From assembly GCA_018350325.1 (NCBI GenBank), contig JAEVLN010000016.1, positions 1,612,044 through 1,676,043 on the forward strand: 64,000 nucleotides of DNA, written 5' to 3'. Shown one piece after another: positions 11,834 to 23,015 of this stretch; position 1 is the first letter of the stretch; the number at the start of each line of letters is the position of its first letter. A program made the translations under genes and the position numbers. A model generated the notes under the pieces. The model saw only the letters and a program-made list of their open reading frames with translations, did not search any database and had not been told where the DNA came from. The DNA comes from Globodera rostochiensis. Taxonomy: Eukaryota > Nematoda > Chromadorea > Rhabditida > Heteroderidae.

Positions 11834-12679
11834 TAGAGACCGGACTTGAGCTTCGAGCGAGACTCGAGACGAGATTCTCGAAAAAATCTCGGGTCTCGAA
11901 AAATCACGTGAAGCTCATTTATTCGAGACGAGATGTCGAGACGAGATTCTTAAAAAATCACGGATCTCGAAAATCTCGACCCGGAACAGTCGAGATTCGA
12001 GATTTTGATGCAAATATAATTTTTTTTTTCAAAAATTCTCAGAAACTCCACCATATTTTGTTAAGAAGGGAGCACTAGAAGCATGTCTGCAAAATTTGGT
12101 CACGGAATGTAAGTGTTAGCCTGTGTTCCAAGGTTTTGAAAATCAAAAGAAAATTCAATGCTGAGGGTATAGTGTCTGACCATGGGCTGTCTGCCGCGCT
12201 GGGCTTGACCTATTAGTGGGGTATGAAAGAGCCAGCGAGAAAATTGTTAGAATTTTTTATGAAATTTTTCAAAAATAGTTTTTGAGAATTTTTATTCACT
12301 TTTGGGAGTGAGAGGAGGTTCGGCGGTGCCGATAGGCGAGAACATTTTGAATTTTTAACTCAATTTGTTAAGAGATTTGCAGCCAAAATGGAGTATGTCC
12401 GGCGGTGCCGACAGGCGCCGCCGGGGGAATTTTTTACAAAAATTGGAAATCTTTGTTAAGAAAAGCATTGTTTTTGTGAAAAATTTTTGGAGTCGAGATC
12501 GAGAATCTCGAGCTTCTTTCGAGCGAGACTCGAGACAAGATTCTCGAAAAAATCTCGGATCTCGAAAAATCTCGAAAATTCAATTTTATTCGAGACGAGA
12601 TGTCGAGACGAGATTTCTCGAGAATCTCGTCGAGATTTTTCGAGATTTCGAGACGAGATCTCGTCTCGACCGGTCTCTA
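11834..12679 (+). mobile_element. TCTCGA-word element with TAGAGACCGG ends
   Basis: An 846-bp element with exact inverted ends TAGAGACCGG at 11834 and 12670-12679. Both ends run into arrays of CGAGA/TCTCG words (11840-12000 and 12485-12670). The middle is ordinary sequence with GC-rich cores near 12315 and 12400. The architecture is that of a non-autonomous hAT-like transposon whose subterminal word is amplified. The flanking 8-mers (ATTGCAAG and GTTTTCAC) do not match, so the target duplication is lost or the copy is rearranged. Open frames of 117-121 codons across the words are not genes. Confidence 0.65.
12300..12430 (+). repeat. Paired GGCGGTGCCG cores
   Basis: GGCGGTGCCGATAGGCG near 12315 and GGCGGTGCCGACAGGCGCCG near 12400 lie inside the element, each followed by an 'aatttgttaaga' or 'ctttgttaaga' type segment. 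The same pairing of GC core and following segment recurs at 40550-40610 and, in part, in the palindrome loop. It marks one repeat family. Confidence 0.6.
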
Positions 12680-15600
12680 GTTTTCACTAGCCAGGTCACA
12701 CTAATTGTCGGTAGCTAGGTGTAGTAGAGTACTATTTGTTTGTTTTTAATGCTTTAAACTCATTTCAACAATTTTAAATTATTTAATTTTATCTAAAAAA
12801 AGGATTTGTGGGAATGGGTTTAGATATTTTTTAACTATTTTATTTGAAATTTTCTTTAAGGTTTAACACTACCTGATTTAAATTTATAATAACAAATTAT
12901 TTTATGTTTTTTATTTACATTGATTAGTTAATTTTAAATTAATTAGTAAAATGATATACCAGTTAATTCTTACTATTACGTTTTTAATTTATGATTTCAG
13001 GTTTCAGCCATCATTTTAATAAAATTCTTGCTTTTTCTACTGTACTCTTCTCGAAAATAAGGCACACCTTCGCTTCGGCTTTGGCAATCAGCGACGGCGT
13101 CTTCTTGCGCCCGTGTCATTAAAAATTTATTTAATTAATTATTTTGGTTTTTTTATATTTATCATAAATGATAAAGTTTTTTTGCTCATAGAAATCCTCT
13201 TGGTTCCAGAACTTGTAATTGAATACAAAAATTTTTTAGAGTAAAATTTCATTTATGTTATTTATAACATATTTTTTAACTATATCTTTTTTATTAATTT
13301 TTTTTTTAATTTATAATCTTGCTAAATATTTAAATTACGCGAATTGTAATGGAATTTAATTTTGTTAGCTAATTTTAATTATAATTTTAATATTTTTTAT
13401 TTTAATTTTAATTGATTTAAATTGCCACCAACGGTTTTTTTACGGATTTACCAGCCAGTGTGCTTTCAGCGCAAATTCCAGAAGAGATTTAAAAGATATT
13501 TTTAAATATTGATCGCATGCCCTCGTAAAGCTAAACTACAAATTAGGTTTTAGGCATTTGAATCTTTCTCTTACTCTTCTAAAAAAAGTCGATTATCGCG
13601 CTACGAAAAATTGATGAAAGACCGAGATGCATTAGGTGTGTAATATAATTTTTGTTATTGTTTTTTATACATAATTATCTTTTAATTCTTTCATGTATGT
13701 AGTCTGTTGAACAAAACACATTTAAAACTAAGTTTAGCGAGAGAATAGTCTCTTTTTTTGTACAGTGTTTAGATTTTAAAAATGTATTTATTGCTTTTCA
13801 AACTGTTGCTGAAATATTTAAACCATGGAAGCCTAATAATCGTTTCGACACCAATTTATGGCTCTTTTAAACATCTTATAGCCGATAATAGGAAATGAAA
13901 TTTTATGTTATAGATTTTTAGTTTTGATGACCAGATCTAAAATCTGTTCGTTAAGCAGCGTTTCGTGCTTTGGTCTCATTCTTTTCTACGGCTTATCGCA
14001 CCCTGCTTTAACTTGAAAATCAGTTGATTTATAAATTTAAGAAGTAAGTTAGATTTGTTTTTGTAAGAGTTTTTTTGGATCTTGCTTTAAGAATAAGAGA
14101 TATTTTTTATTTGGTATTTATAATTACAGTTGTCGAATACTAATCACTTAAGTTATTGATTTTTATCTTTCATTTTTCTCATAACCGAATTTTTCACTTA
14201 TTATTATAAAAAATTGGATTTTATAAATTTTATTTTTGCTAAGTCAACAAAACCACGCGGATCTTCCTAGGGTCCGGCACCAGAAAAGTTTCAAAATTAA
14301 CTTTTAATAAACAAAAAAAAAACTTTTGTTACCCTTCGGTAATGAAAGCTGTAGTTTTGTAGAGCATTATTTGTTTAAATTTTAGTTGAAAATTTTTTTT
14401 TAAATTTAAATAGTCGACCTCTAATAAATCTCTGTTGTTTACAAATACTCTTTATTTTTTACTTATTTGAAAAGTTTATTTTTTTATCATAATGTTCACT
14501 ATTTTAGTTTTTTTTTTCATTGATTCAAATCATATTTATTTATCTGAATTCCCGCTTTAATATGATGAAAGCATAAGTACTTTTATTAATGTTTGGGAAA
14601 AACATGCCGCCAACATAAACGGCAGCGACCGCCTTCGATGTTGTAAGAGCAGGCTTTTGTTCGGCATGCAACAAGCCGATCTTTAACAATGACAAAATCA
14701 GCCAGCTCCTTTGGGTGCATTTGTCTGTTTTATTTTTAGATTTATTTTTTATATTTCAAATACATCTTTTTGAATACTTTTCGTCTTTTTATGCTCTTCT
14801 TAAATCTTGCTAGCCTTTTTGTACCTAATGTGTTACTGCAGTATCGTGACAATCTTTCATTATATTATTAATTATCAAAATTGATAGAAATGATACGTAT
14901 TAATATTCTTGGTTTATAAACATATTTAGGGTGGTGTAGTTGAAATATTAATTTTTAGGCACTATGCATATATTTATAATCATTCCTTCCTTTTACTTTT
15001 ATGTATATTAAACATTATTGGTTTGTCTTGTGGCACGGTGACGCCTCGCTTCTTCTGTCTCGACGGGTGAAATTTTTTGTCTTTTGTATATTAATTTCTT
15101 AGTTAATATCCATTTATTTTAATTTTTATCAATAGTTCAGATTAGCTCAAAAGCTTACGTTTAAGATGCAACATTGCTCTCCGGGTAACCTCGGAGCCAA
15201 AATTTTTTTATATTCTTGCTTCTCAGTTGATTTCAATTAATGTGTTTTTATTTTATGATTAACAATATTTGATTAAATAGTAATTACAATTGTAATAGTT
15301 TAATTTAACGCTTAGGTATAATATAATATTTTTTTATTGCTTTTTGGCATAAGCTTTTCTTTAAATTAGGATTTTTCCCAAGTCTGGAAATTTAAAAAAA
15401 ACAGATTCCATTAGAGCTAGACGATTTAGTGACTGATATCACAAGATTTAGTGGTTTATTTTGTGCTGTAAATTGACTGATATTGCTTTACAATAATAAT
15501 GTTATTAAATATTATAATTATAAATGATTTGGCATTATGATTTTTAGAAATTCTGTCCGTTTAAAATATAATGCATTTATTTATTAAATATTCTCTAGAC

Positions 15601-16600
15601 TTTAAATTGCTGGTTTGACGGGCCGTGGTCAAAGATTTTAATCAAATAAAATATATTTTTAATTTTAATTATGAATTAATTATTCTTGCATCAAGTGCCT
15701 TCCAAATTATATATTATTGTGCTGTAAGCCATTTCAACCGTAAGCTTATTCATAATTATAATATTAACTTTGGTATTATTGAATAATTCAAATAATATTA
15801 GGCTTATCGATTAATCCTAATATTCAAATAAACGCGACACATAAATACAAATTTCTTCTAACATAATTTAGCGTTAAACGTAAAAAATAAAAGCAAAACT
15901 AATTTAAATGTAAAAATAATAAAATTGGGCCAAAATAAGACAAAAATTGCGAAACCAAGAAATGAGATTGATTAGTAAAACATTATTATTAACTTTTATT
16001 CTTAATAAACAAAATTGATCGCATGTGCGCACTCCATAACTTCTGCGCTGACGATGAGTGTTCCATTTATAATTTTTAATTTGATTCGTTAATTCAGCTA
16101 AAAATATATTTGTTTGATTTATAAACTATTAATAAAAGTAATTTGTAATTTTAAAGAATCTTTCATAGCTGTTTTTTATAAATACATAATTAATTTATTT
16201 ATTTTTAGTTTAGACTTTCTTCATTTAACTAAAATGGGGACCCAAAATTGTCCGAATGCTTCCTCTTTTTTTTCATCAACATACTTGAGGCCAACTTTTT
16301 ATAAAAGTCAGATTAGATTTTTTAACTTCGCAACATTTCATAATTCATGATGTTGTTTTTGTAGTTCATATTCGTCTTAGTTCATACATGGTCATTTGTG
16401 CATGTCACGTTTAATTGGTGCTTCCTTAATGGGACACTTTGAGTAAACAGATTTATGTTGTATATTTTAATGAAATTGTTTTAATTGGCTTTTGTAAATT
16501 TATTTTAATGATCATTATGTTACATATTTTGTGCAAACCTCAATGATTTTTTCATGAAACTTTAACATAGGCTTAGTGTAATTTGTTTTATAAATAATAA
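12680..16600. other. T-rich stretch with GC islands
   Basis: Strongly T-rich on +. GC-richer islands of 50-120 bp occur near 13065-13120, 13940-14010, 14605-14730, 15035-15080 and 16020-16065. Each is open in more than one frame. One frame is open for 72 codons on + around 13027-13242, without a start or a good donor. No island here has convincing borders on both sides. Confidence 0.45.
13840..13931 (+). repeat. Dispersed repeat, partner at 57773
   Basis: Shares TCGACACC, ATTTATGGC and the stretch TTTTATGTTATAGATTTTTA with 57773-57858, same orientation, with a 4-base length difference that would break any reading frame. Confidence 0.75.
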
Positions 16601-16628
16601 CAAAAAAGCGTGAATGGCTGTTCGTTAG

Positions 16629-16740
16629 TTTGAAGAGGCCCTCGGCCGACATGAACAATTAGACACACCACCAAACTCCTTGATCAGTCAACACAGTCGT
16701 GCGCTCCATTGCCTTCGTCAGAACACCTTTGCCAGGAATC
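16629..16740 (+). CDS. Candidate internal exon
   Basis: Unrecognised. A 112-nt island is bordered by TGTTCGTTAG| and |GTAAAC. One standard-code frame (37 codons plus 1 base) is open across it, starting FEEALGRHEQLDTPPNSLIS. An in-frame TAG falls exactly in the upstream AG border. Base composition is clearly richer in G+C than the flanks. It lies 170 bp upstream of the retroelement remnant in the same orientation, so it could be host exon or decayed transposon. No family is recognised. The rest of such a gene is not joined with confidence. Confidence 0.3.
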
Positions 16741-16911
16741 GTAAACAAGATTTAATCTTTATAATTTGTGTTTAGTTTTGTATAAATTGGCAATGTTTTA
16801 ATTTCATATTTTACATTTTTAACAATAGATTACTTCTTTAATAATATTTTTGGAATATTTGGTGCTCAATAGAATATTTTTTTTAATGTAAAATATTAAT
16901 ACATTTAATAA

Positions 16912-17970
16912 ATCAATTACCGGAAACCGCGGTATGAAGCGACAGTTTCGGAGGCCAGGGCCATTGAGGCGCCAAGTTATTCGCCGGCGTTGAATGCCGT
17001 GCAGAAGACAAGGAAGTCGCCATCCCCGAGGCGAAAGAATTTGGATAACTCTTCGAATAGAAGTGATTCCTCGAGCTTCAAAGATTGGAAGCAGCGCGAA
17101 TGCTGGCGGTGCGGAAGCCAACATCCTCCGCGAAACTGTCCACATCGGAATTGGAATTGCCGAAAGTGCAATGGATTTGGCCATCGGGAGCGAATGTGTG
17201 AGCCGCATCAGGCCTGGCTTCAAAGAAATGGAGATCGGAAGAGCCAAATCCCGACAAATACCGTTCGGCTTGGGGGAGTGAAGTTGGTAAATTCGATAAA
17301 CCACTCACACAACATGATTGAGGCCCCAATTGTGGTAAATGGAAAGAAAGTGAAATTTCTGGTCGATACCGGCGCCGAAGTCACGGTGGTGGACAAGAGA
17401 ACCCACCGGTTGATCGGCAGCCCTCGGTTGTTCTACTGCGGTGAGAAAGCAAAACTGTTCGACGGGACGATCCGCCCTTTCTTGGGAAAGGGGGAGGCAA
17501 TTTTTTCGTTCGGGGGACAGACGACAAAAGGGAAATTTTATGCCGCCAAGGAAGGCGATGAAAACGTGTTGGGCCTCGACATGATGGACAAATTGGGACT
17601 TTTGGGTTCCCTGAAAACGGTAGCAGCCAATAGGGTAGTGCTGAACCGGGGAAAATGGCATCACACGGAAACAAGGCCCAGACTATTCGTCGCCCAAAAC
17701 GCGGAACGGACAACTTCAGGCGGCAGACACCGGGAATATCACACCCGGCGATACAACATCGACGAGCCGAGCCAAAAATCGAAGGCCTGGTTGGCCGAGA
17801 AAGATCTTCGAGACGTTAGGCGAAGTCCGGAGGACCAAAATGTGAAAATGTTGAACATTTTGAACGCGACCTTCGGACTGCCGTTGGTACCGCCTGGGAC
17901 TCCGACGAATCTGGAAGCCAACCGTGATCGTGAGCCCTCGCAGAACGTTTCGATGAGCCCGATCGATTAG
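16912..17970 (+). pseudogene. 5'-truncated Ty3/gypsy-type Gag-protease frame
   Basis: An open frame of about 352 codons with no start of its own. It is open from 16912, and the composition jumps from AT-rich to balanced at about 16919. Numbering from TTG at 16990, there are two zinc knuckles: C38-x2-C41-x3-H45-x4-C50 and C57-x2-C60-x4-H65-x4-C70, as in Gag nucleocapsids that bind element RNA. A retropepsin follows, with FLVDTGAEVTVVD (catalytic D126) and VLGLD at 193-197. No reverse transcriptase, RNase H or integrase follows. A basic tail of about 110 residues runs to TAG, 40 bp before the polypurine tract. The element is 5'-truncated. Pol is either deleted in frame or never present. All eleven Gln codons are CAA or CAG, fitting the standard code. 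Confidence 0.85.
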
Positions 17971-18010
17971 AGGCGACGAACCAACCGACGAGGAGCGGGA
18001 CTTTTTTTTC

Positions 18011-18022
18011 AAAGGGGGGAGA
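18011..18022 (+). promoter_or_regulatory. Polypurine tract
   Basis: AAAGGGGGGAGA immediately precedes the TG of the LTR. It is the usual primer site for plus-strand DNA synthesis in LTR retroelements. Its exact abutment supports the LTR boundary. Confidence 0.85.
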
Positions 18023-18025
18023 TGT

Positions 18026-18043
18026 TCGGGTGGGATCACCCGA
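18026..18043 (+). other. LTR hairpin 1
   Basis: TCGGGTG-GGAT-CACCCGA: a perfect 7-bp stem with a 4-base loop, three bases into the LTR. Confidence 0.8.
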
Positions 18044-18110
18044 GAATGCTTCTTGGCGTTCTGACATTTAATTGTGATCTTTTCCCCCTCCCATCCCTTC
18101 GTATTGTCTT

Positions 18111-18143
18111 TGTGTCTGATCTCTCACAGGAGAGTCAGACACA
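18111..18143 (+). other. LTR hairpin 2
   Basis: TGTGTCTGA pairs with TCAGACACA (9 bp). Inside it, after one bulged T, CTCTC pairs with GAGAG around the loop ACAG. It is the longest of the three LTR stems. Confidence 0.8.
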
Positions 18144-18160
18144 CCGTTTCAGTCCATTTT

Positions 18161-18186
18161 TGACCTCCCCTCTTTGGTGGAGGTCA
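18161..18186 (+). other. LTR hairpin 3
   Basis: TGACCTCC pairs perfectly with GGAGGTCA across a 10-base pyrimidine-rich loop. Confidence 0.8.
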
Positions 18187-18329
18187 TATTGTTACATTTG
18201 TTCTTTTGGATTATTCCCCAAATTGTGCTCCGTGCCGACCCTCCATCGATTATTTATATTTTATTTGTCCCCAATAAATATTTTATTTAAATTGTTTGTT
18301 GGTCCAAAGCAAGGACCCAACATTTTATT

Positions 18330-19540
18330 TCTCGAATATAAAACATATTTCAAGTTTAAATCTTAAATTTTAAGACGACTCTTTTTTCTCCTATTTAAAA
18401 TAATTATGACATATAAAGACACTTGGTTGTCGATTTTAACTTGTTAATAATATTAATCATAAAATTTTGTGGGACAAGGCACAGCAGCATCTCCTCAAAA
18501 ATGTTTGGACATCAAAAAAAAAAGTGCGCGAACACCGACCCCTCTGCGCGGCGACCGGTCAAGAAAAGCATTTTTTTAGCATTTTTGAAGTGGAGGCTCT
18601 GCGGGTCTTTACTAATTTGCTTTATATTTTAATATATTAATTGTTTTATAATGACCGTAGATGCGAATTAAAAACCCGATAAAAATCAGTTGTAATTTTT
18701 TATTTGGAAATTTTTTTCTGTTGTCAAAAATTATATTTAAAAATTTGATTTTTCTTTATAGACTAATTTTTTATTTCGTTTAAGTAGTTGCATATTTGAG
18801 GTGTTTGTAATTTATTTAAAAGTTCATAATATTTAATCTTTGGATTTTTTAGCATTTTTTATAATAAAAAACTTTTGGCATCCATAATATAATCAATCAT
18901 CTAGTGACATAAATGTTGATTCGCTTTATTTTCGCTGCGCCCTGTGTCCTCAGTTGGAAATTGTTAGGGCGGAACAATATTTATTTGTACATATACTTTG
19001 CGAAAAGTGAACACGTGTGCTTTGAGCGGGTTAATATATCTATCCGCATAAATTAATTTTGTATTTGAAATATTTGAAAAAATGTTTTATCATTTTTTAT
19101 AAATTTTCAATTTTTATATTTATTTTCAATTGATCAGATCCAACTGATAAAATAAGGGTTTTAGAATATAACACTAATTTTGATGATGTTTTTAACTAGA
19201 CTATAAGTAAATCCCAAATTGTATTAAGATTATTTTTAATTGGTTTTGTTTCCTAAAATAATGTTTTTAAATCTTAATTTATAGGGTTTTTATTTTGTAA
19301 AATATAAAATTTATTTAAATAATATTAATATTGGCATTATATTTATTAAATTTTGCAAGCAACGTGCTCTTTTAAAGCCTGTTTTATTAGTTCGGTCAGT
19401 TTATTAAAATGTTAATATTTTTAATACGTTTTTTATTATTTGTTTTATAATTCTTTTTGGTAACCTTGCTGATCTAACTACTAGAGATCGTGATATAAAA
19501 TTAAATTTAAAAAAATGCACCCAATAATTTCTTGGCTTTG
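18330..19540. other. T-rich stretch without a clear gene
   Basis: Contains one GC-rich island at about 18460-18610 and a smaller one at 18930-19030. No bordered open frame was found. Confidence 0.5.
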
Positions 19541-19543
19541 TAA

Positions 19544-19676
19544 CAGTGTTTTCCTGTTCCAGCTTGGCCTGTTCTGTTCCTGTTCTGTTCTGTTCTAAGA
19601 TTTCAGAACATCACAGGAACAGGACCAAATTCAAAATCCTTAGAACAGGAACAGAACAGGCCAAGCTAGAACAGGG
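19544..19676 (+). mobile_element. GAACAG-word fold-back element
   Basis: Starts CAGTGTTTTCCTGTTCC. The left arm (to about 19599) and the right arm (19638-19676) are imperfect inverted repeats of about 40 bp built from CTGTTC/GAACAG, each containing the landmark AGCTTGGCCTGTTCTGTTCC. The right end lacks the CAGTGTTTT terminus, so it is shortened. It belongs to the same family as 5345-5478. The 65-codon frame here is a repeat artefact. Confidence 0.55.
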
Positions 19677-19758
19677 TAAATTGAAGAATTTTCGAACCTC
19701 CGAATCTGTAAATGATTTTTTTTCTCTTTTTTATGAACTTTGATGGTAATTTTATAAA

Positions 19759-19919
19759 AGCAATTAACAAATATCGATTAATTATATAAGCATGCTACTA
19801 TAAAAAATATTTAATATAAACACTGACAAGCATAAAGATCCATAATTTTAAACAATGGAAATTTTTAATGAAGTTGAACTAAAACAGAAACAAATAAATG
19901 CTTCAAAATTTGGAGGAGG
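19759..19919 (+). repeat. Dispersed repeat, partner at 63621
   Basis: Shares GCAATTAACAAA, GACAAGCATAAA, ATTTTTAATGAAGTT and AATTTGGAGG in the same order with 63621-63782, same orientation, at moderate identity. Confidence 0.75.
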
Positions 19920-20226
19920 TGCATAAATCATTATTAATAAAATAATGTAGACATAAAATAAAAGATAATAATTGAGACCTGACAAAAATATGTCTAAAGC
20001 CGATACGAATAAAATTTTAAATTCATGTATTTTTAAAAATAATAAAAATTTGTTATTAATATATTCTTTTAATTTTAGTAAATAGATTCAACATGCGTTT
20101 AGGTTCATGATATACCTACTAATGCACAATATTACTTTTAGATTTCACAATTAATTTAACATAAACTTAGTTTTAAAATGTTTCAAAAATTTGCCAGTCA
20201 TAAAGATGCTTACACGAGTTAAAAAG

Positions 20227-20318
20227 AAATCAGAGATTTTGCCAGGAAAAGCTTTTTACAATAAATTACCAGTTGTAGCTGTTTCAAGGTAACCATGCAG
20301 TTTTAAATTTTCAAAGAA
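20227..20318 (+). repeat. Dispersed repeat, partner at 55786
   Basis: Shares AGATTTTGC, CAGTTGTAG, TTTCAAGG and GCAGTTTTAAATTTTCA with 55786-55875. A further match (ATTTAGGCTAAATA type) follows about 50-70 bp later in both. Confidence 0.75.
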
Positions 20319-21534
20319 TAACGTTTTAAGAAAAAAATATTTCTTACTTTTCTGTATATTGACAATTTATTTAATTAGGCTAAATAAACTTTTTAAAGAA
20401 AGATTTATTAATTTTCTATTTTTTAATTTTAAACTTATTAATGTTTATTCCGAACTCCCGTGGCACTCTCTCATAACTATAGAATAATTAAATAAAAAGT
20501 AATTTTTTTTTTTTTTATAAATTACTTTCAATAAAACAGTGCTTTAAATTTTATTGTTATTTTTTAAATCTTGCTCTGAGTTTGCTTTTTGTTAATTTAT
20601 AGATTTAAATATTTAATTGTTTAGTTTGTTTTGCTTTTTTCAACCTTACGATTAATCAAATAAAATTATTATATTAAATTAAGGTTTTATAAAATGTGTT
20701 TGGCTTTAATTTTTAAACGCTATTTGTCAATATTATAAAATGCCGTTGTATTTTAGCGCGCCGTATTACTCAAGTGACAAACAACCGATTGTCAGTGTAC
20801 GTTTAGTCTCTTGCTGACGACGATCGGTGAATAGCCGACAAAAGCAATGTGTTTAAAAATTATTTTATATTGTTATTATGAGTTTTTGATGATTATAAAT
20901 GAAGTCAATAATTGAGTATAAAGTTTCAATAAAATTTAAACAAAAAATAATACGTTTCAAAACAATTTTAATAACTTTTTAATTCCTTTTTTTTGCATGA
21001 ATCCGTTTTTCGATGTATTATTTATAGTGCAGACACGCTAAATAAACATGCACAAATTATATTAATGTTTTTTAGTAAATTGATGTAAGCAAACTTTTTG
21101 ATGTCAATTTGTTGTGTTGTTAAAGGTGCTCGCATGGCGAGACACATATATGTAGAAGCATCTGGTTACGGGTGTAGGATTTAATTAATCAAAACAAATT
21201 TAAGCGATAAAATTAGTTGCTTGTTTCTTTTAATTAAAAAATGATTTTGTTTTAATCAGATAATTTTTAAGTGTTTGTATATCTCTTTCATTCTCATGAA
21301 TTTTTATTTGTAATTTACTTGTTTAGCATGGCTTCTTGCCAAATCTCTTTTTCCGCATCAAATTTTTAATGTTTGCGTAAATTGTTTACTTAGTTAATTT
21401 CAAAAAAATATGTTTTATTTTCCAGCATATTATTTAATTTGTTATTGTAGTTTGGTTTTTGTGAAATTAGCTTATTAATTTTCCAACATTAATGCAATAT
21501 TAATTTTATTAAAATCTTATTCACATTCGTTAAG

Positions 21535-21628
21535 ATTGCCTGATGGAAGCGTGGGCACAACGTTTGCTTGTTTGTACCTGTCTAACTCGATGGCTCTTGA
21601 GCTCCCCGTTCTTGAAAATTTTAAATAG
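21535..21628 (+). CDS. Candidate terminal exon
   Basis: Unrecognised. After the border CATTCGTTAAG| a standard-code frame of 30 codons runs LPDGSVGTTFACLYLSNSMA and on to TAG at 21626-21628. The frame is also open upstream of the border to about 21478, so the AG may not be the true start of the exon. Composition is GC-richer than its flanks. It could be a last exon of a rightward gene in this T-rich domain, or chance. Confidence 0.22.
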
Positions 21629-22956
21629 AGTCATTATAATTTGCATTTAAACAAATTTAAGTTTTTAATTTGCTGATAGCTGATTTTTTTATTTGTTGAC
21701 TGAGAAGATGAATTTAATTTGAATTATAACAATTTTGTTGGTTTAGTTATTTAATAAATATACTTCTTTATTTATTTTAATTTAATTTAAATGAATTGAT
21801 TTGTGTTTTGTTCAGTTGTGAACAATACGTGTGCCGGTTCCTCTAGTTTTTGGTAATATAAAATATGGTTATTTATTTTTGAATAATACATTTCTTATTT
21901 CACATCTAGGTAATTAATGGCTAATTGGGAGCCATTATAAGCAATTTTTTATTATTGATTTTTTTACGAGATTTTTTAATTAGAATAAAGTTTTTCATTA
22001 TTATTAGAATTTAATTAAAAACAAGTTTCCCAATTTATTGACCCACACTGACTGACTTCACGATTGTAATGTAACATTTATAATTAGTTTTTTAATTTCT
22101 TTTTGCTTATATTAAATAATTAATTTAGCCAGCAACATGACATATTTGTTTTCAAATTCTGAATTTGGAAAGCTGCTTGGTAAAGCAAACAAATTTAACA
22201 TTAAATATTAAATTCAAATTTTAATTGTAGTATTGGCTGATTATTGTTCATTTTAACTTATCTCGATGTTTTTAATATAAATTAAAGTAATTTTGGTTAA
22301 ACGATTATTTATTATGATTTAAATGGTAAGATACAATTTTAGGAATTATATTTTTTCATTACATCTAAAACGGTTTATATGAAGTGTGACAGATTAGTTT
22401 AAATTTTATTTAGTTTATTCAGTTCTTTTATGTGATTTATATATTTTTTACTAATTTAAAAGATGAGAAATTATATCATTTACGACTGAGTTATATACAG
22501 ATGTTTTATTCATATTCTTTATCCAGTGATGCATTTATAGTATAAGATTTCAATTTTTTTAGGAAAATAAGCACAAGTACACGCCGCTAAGATTAAGAGT
22601 TCTGCTTATTTTATTAAGTACTTATAATTTAAACTTTTGTCCAGTTTTGAATATTTGTAAAATGTTTTAAAGTTATTTATAATTCTGTTAAAAATAGTTA
22701 AATTTAATTTACGAGTTGATTTAGGACTTTTATTTTTTTAAACTTCAATTTATCAATCGTTATTTTCTAGTAAGTTAATTAATAAAAATTATTACAATGA
22801 TTATATTTTAAAGTAATTGTAGAACTTATTATAACCTGCTGGTGATATTAATTGTTATTCCCACATTTGTTTATTAGTAGATGATTTTGGAATAATTTTA
22901 TTTTTTAAACCTTAGACTTTCCTTGTTCTTACATAAATTCCACACTTTCCATGCAG

Positions 22957-23015
22957 CCAGATATTCTACAGTGCTCATCGCAAGGCATCTTCTACACGTT
23001 TCAATAACATTCTCA
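22957..23015 (+). CDS. Candidate internal exon
   Basis: Unrecognised. It is preceded by a very good acceptor (pyrimidine-rich tract ending CCATGCAG|) and followed by a weak donor |GTTGAA. With 2 leading bases, one frame is open for 19 codons (RYSTVLIARHLLHVSITFS) and for several more past the donor. A second frame is also open for 16 codons. The acceptor is the main support. Confidence 0.2.

Larger units (their letters stand above)
18023..18322 (+). mobile_element. 3' LTR (300 bp)
   Basis: Begins TGTTCGGGT and ends ACCCAACA, imperfect inverted ends of the TG...CA type. A poly(A) signal AATAAA lies at 18273-18278. Three strong hairpins lie in its first 165 bp. No matching 5' LTR was seen elsewhere in the window, so the copy lost its left part. 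The open frame starting at 18022 overlaps the LTR and is not a gene. Confidence 0.85.

Noticed and set aside
11713..12718. Open frames of 67-121 codons rich in Arg, Ser and Glu
   Set aside because: They run through the CGAGA/TCTCG word arrays of the mobile element.
16819..18067. Minus-strand and off-frame open frames across the retroelement
   Set aside because: They are shadows of the Gag-protease frame, which alone carries zinc knuckles and the DTGA motif.
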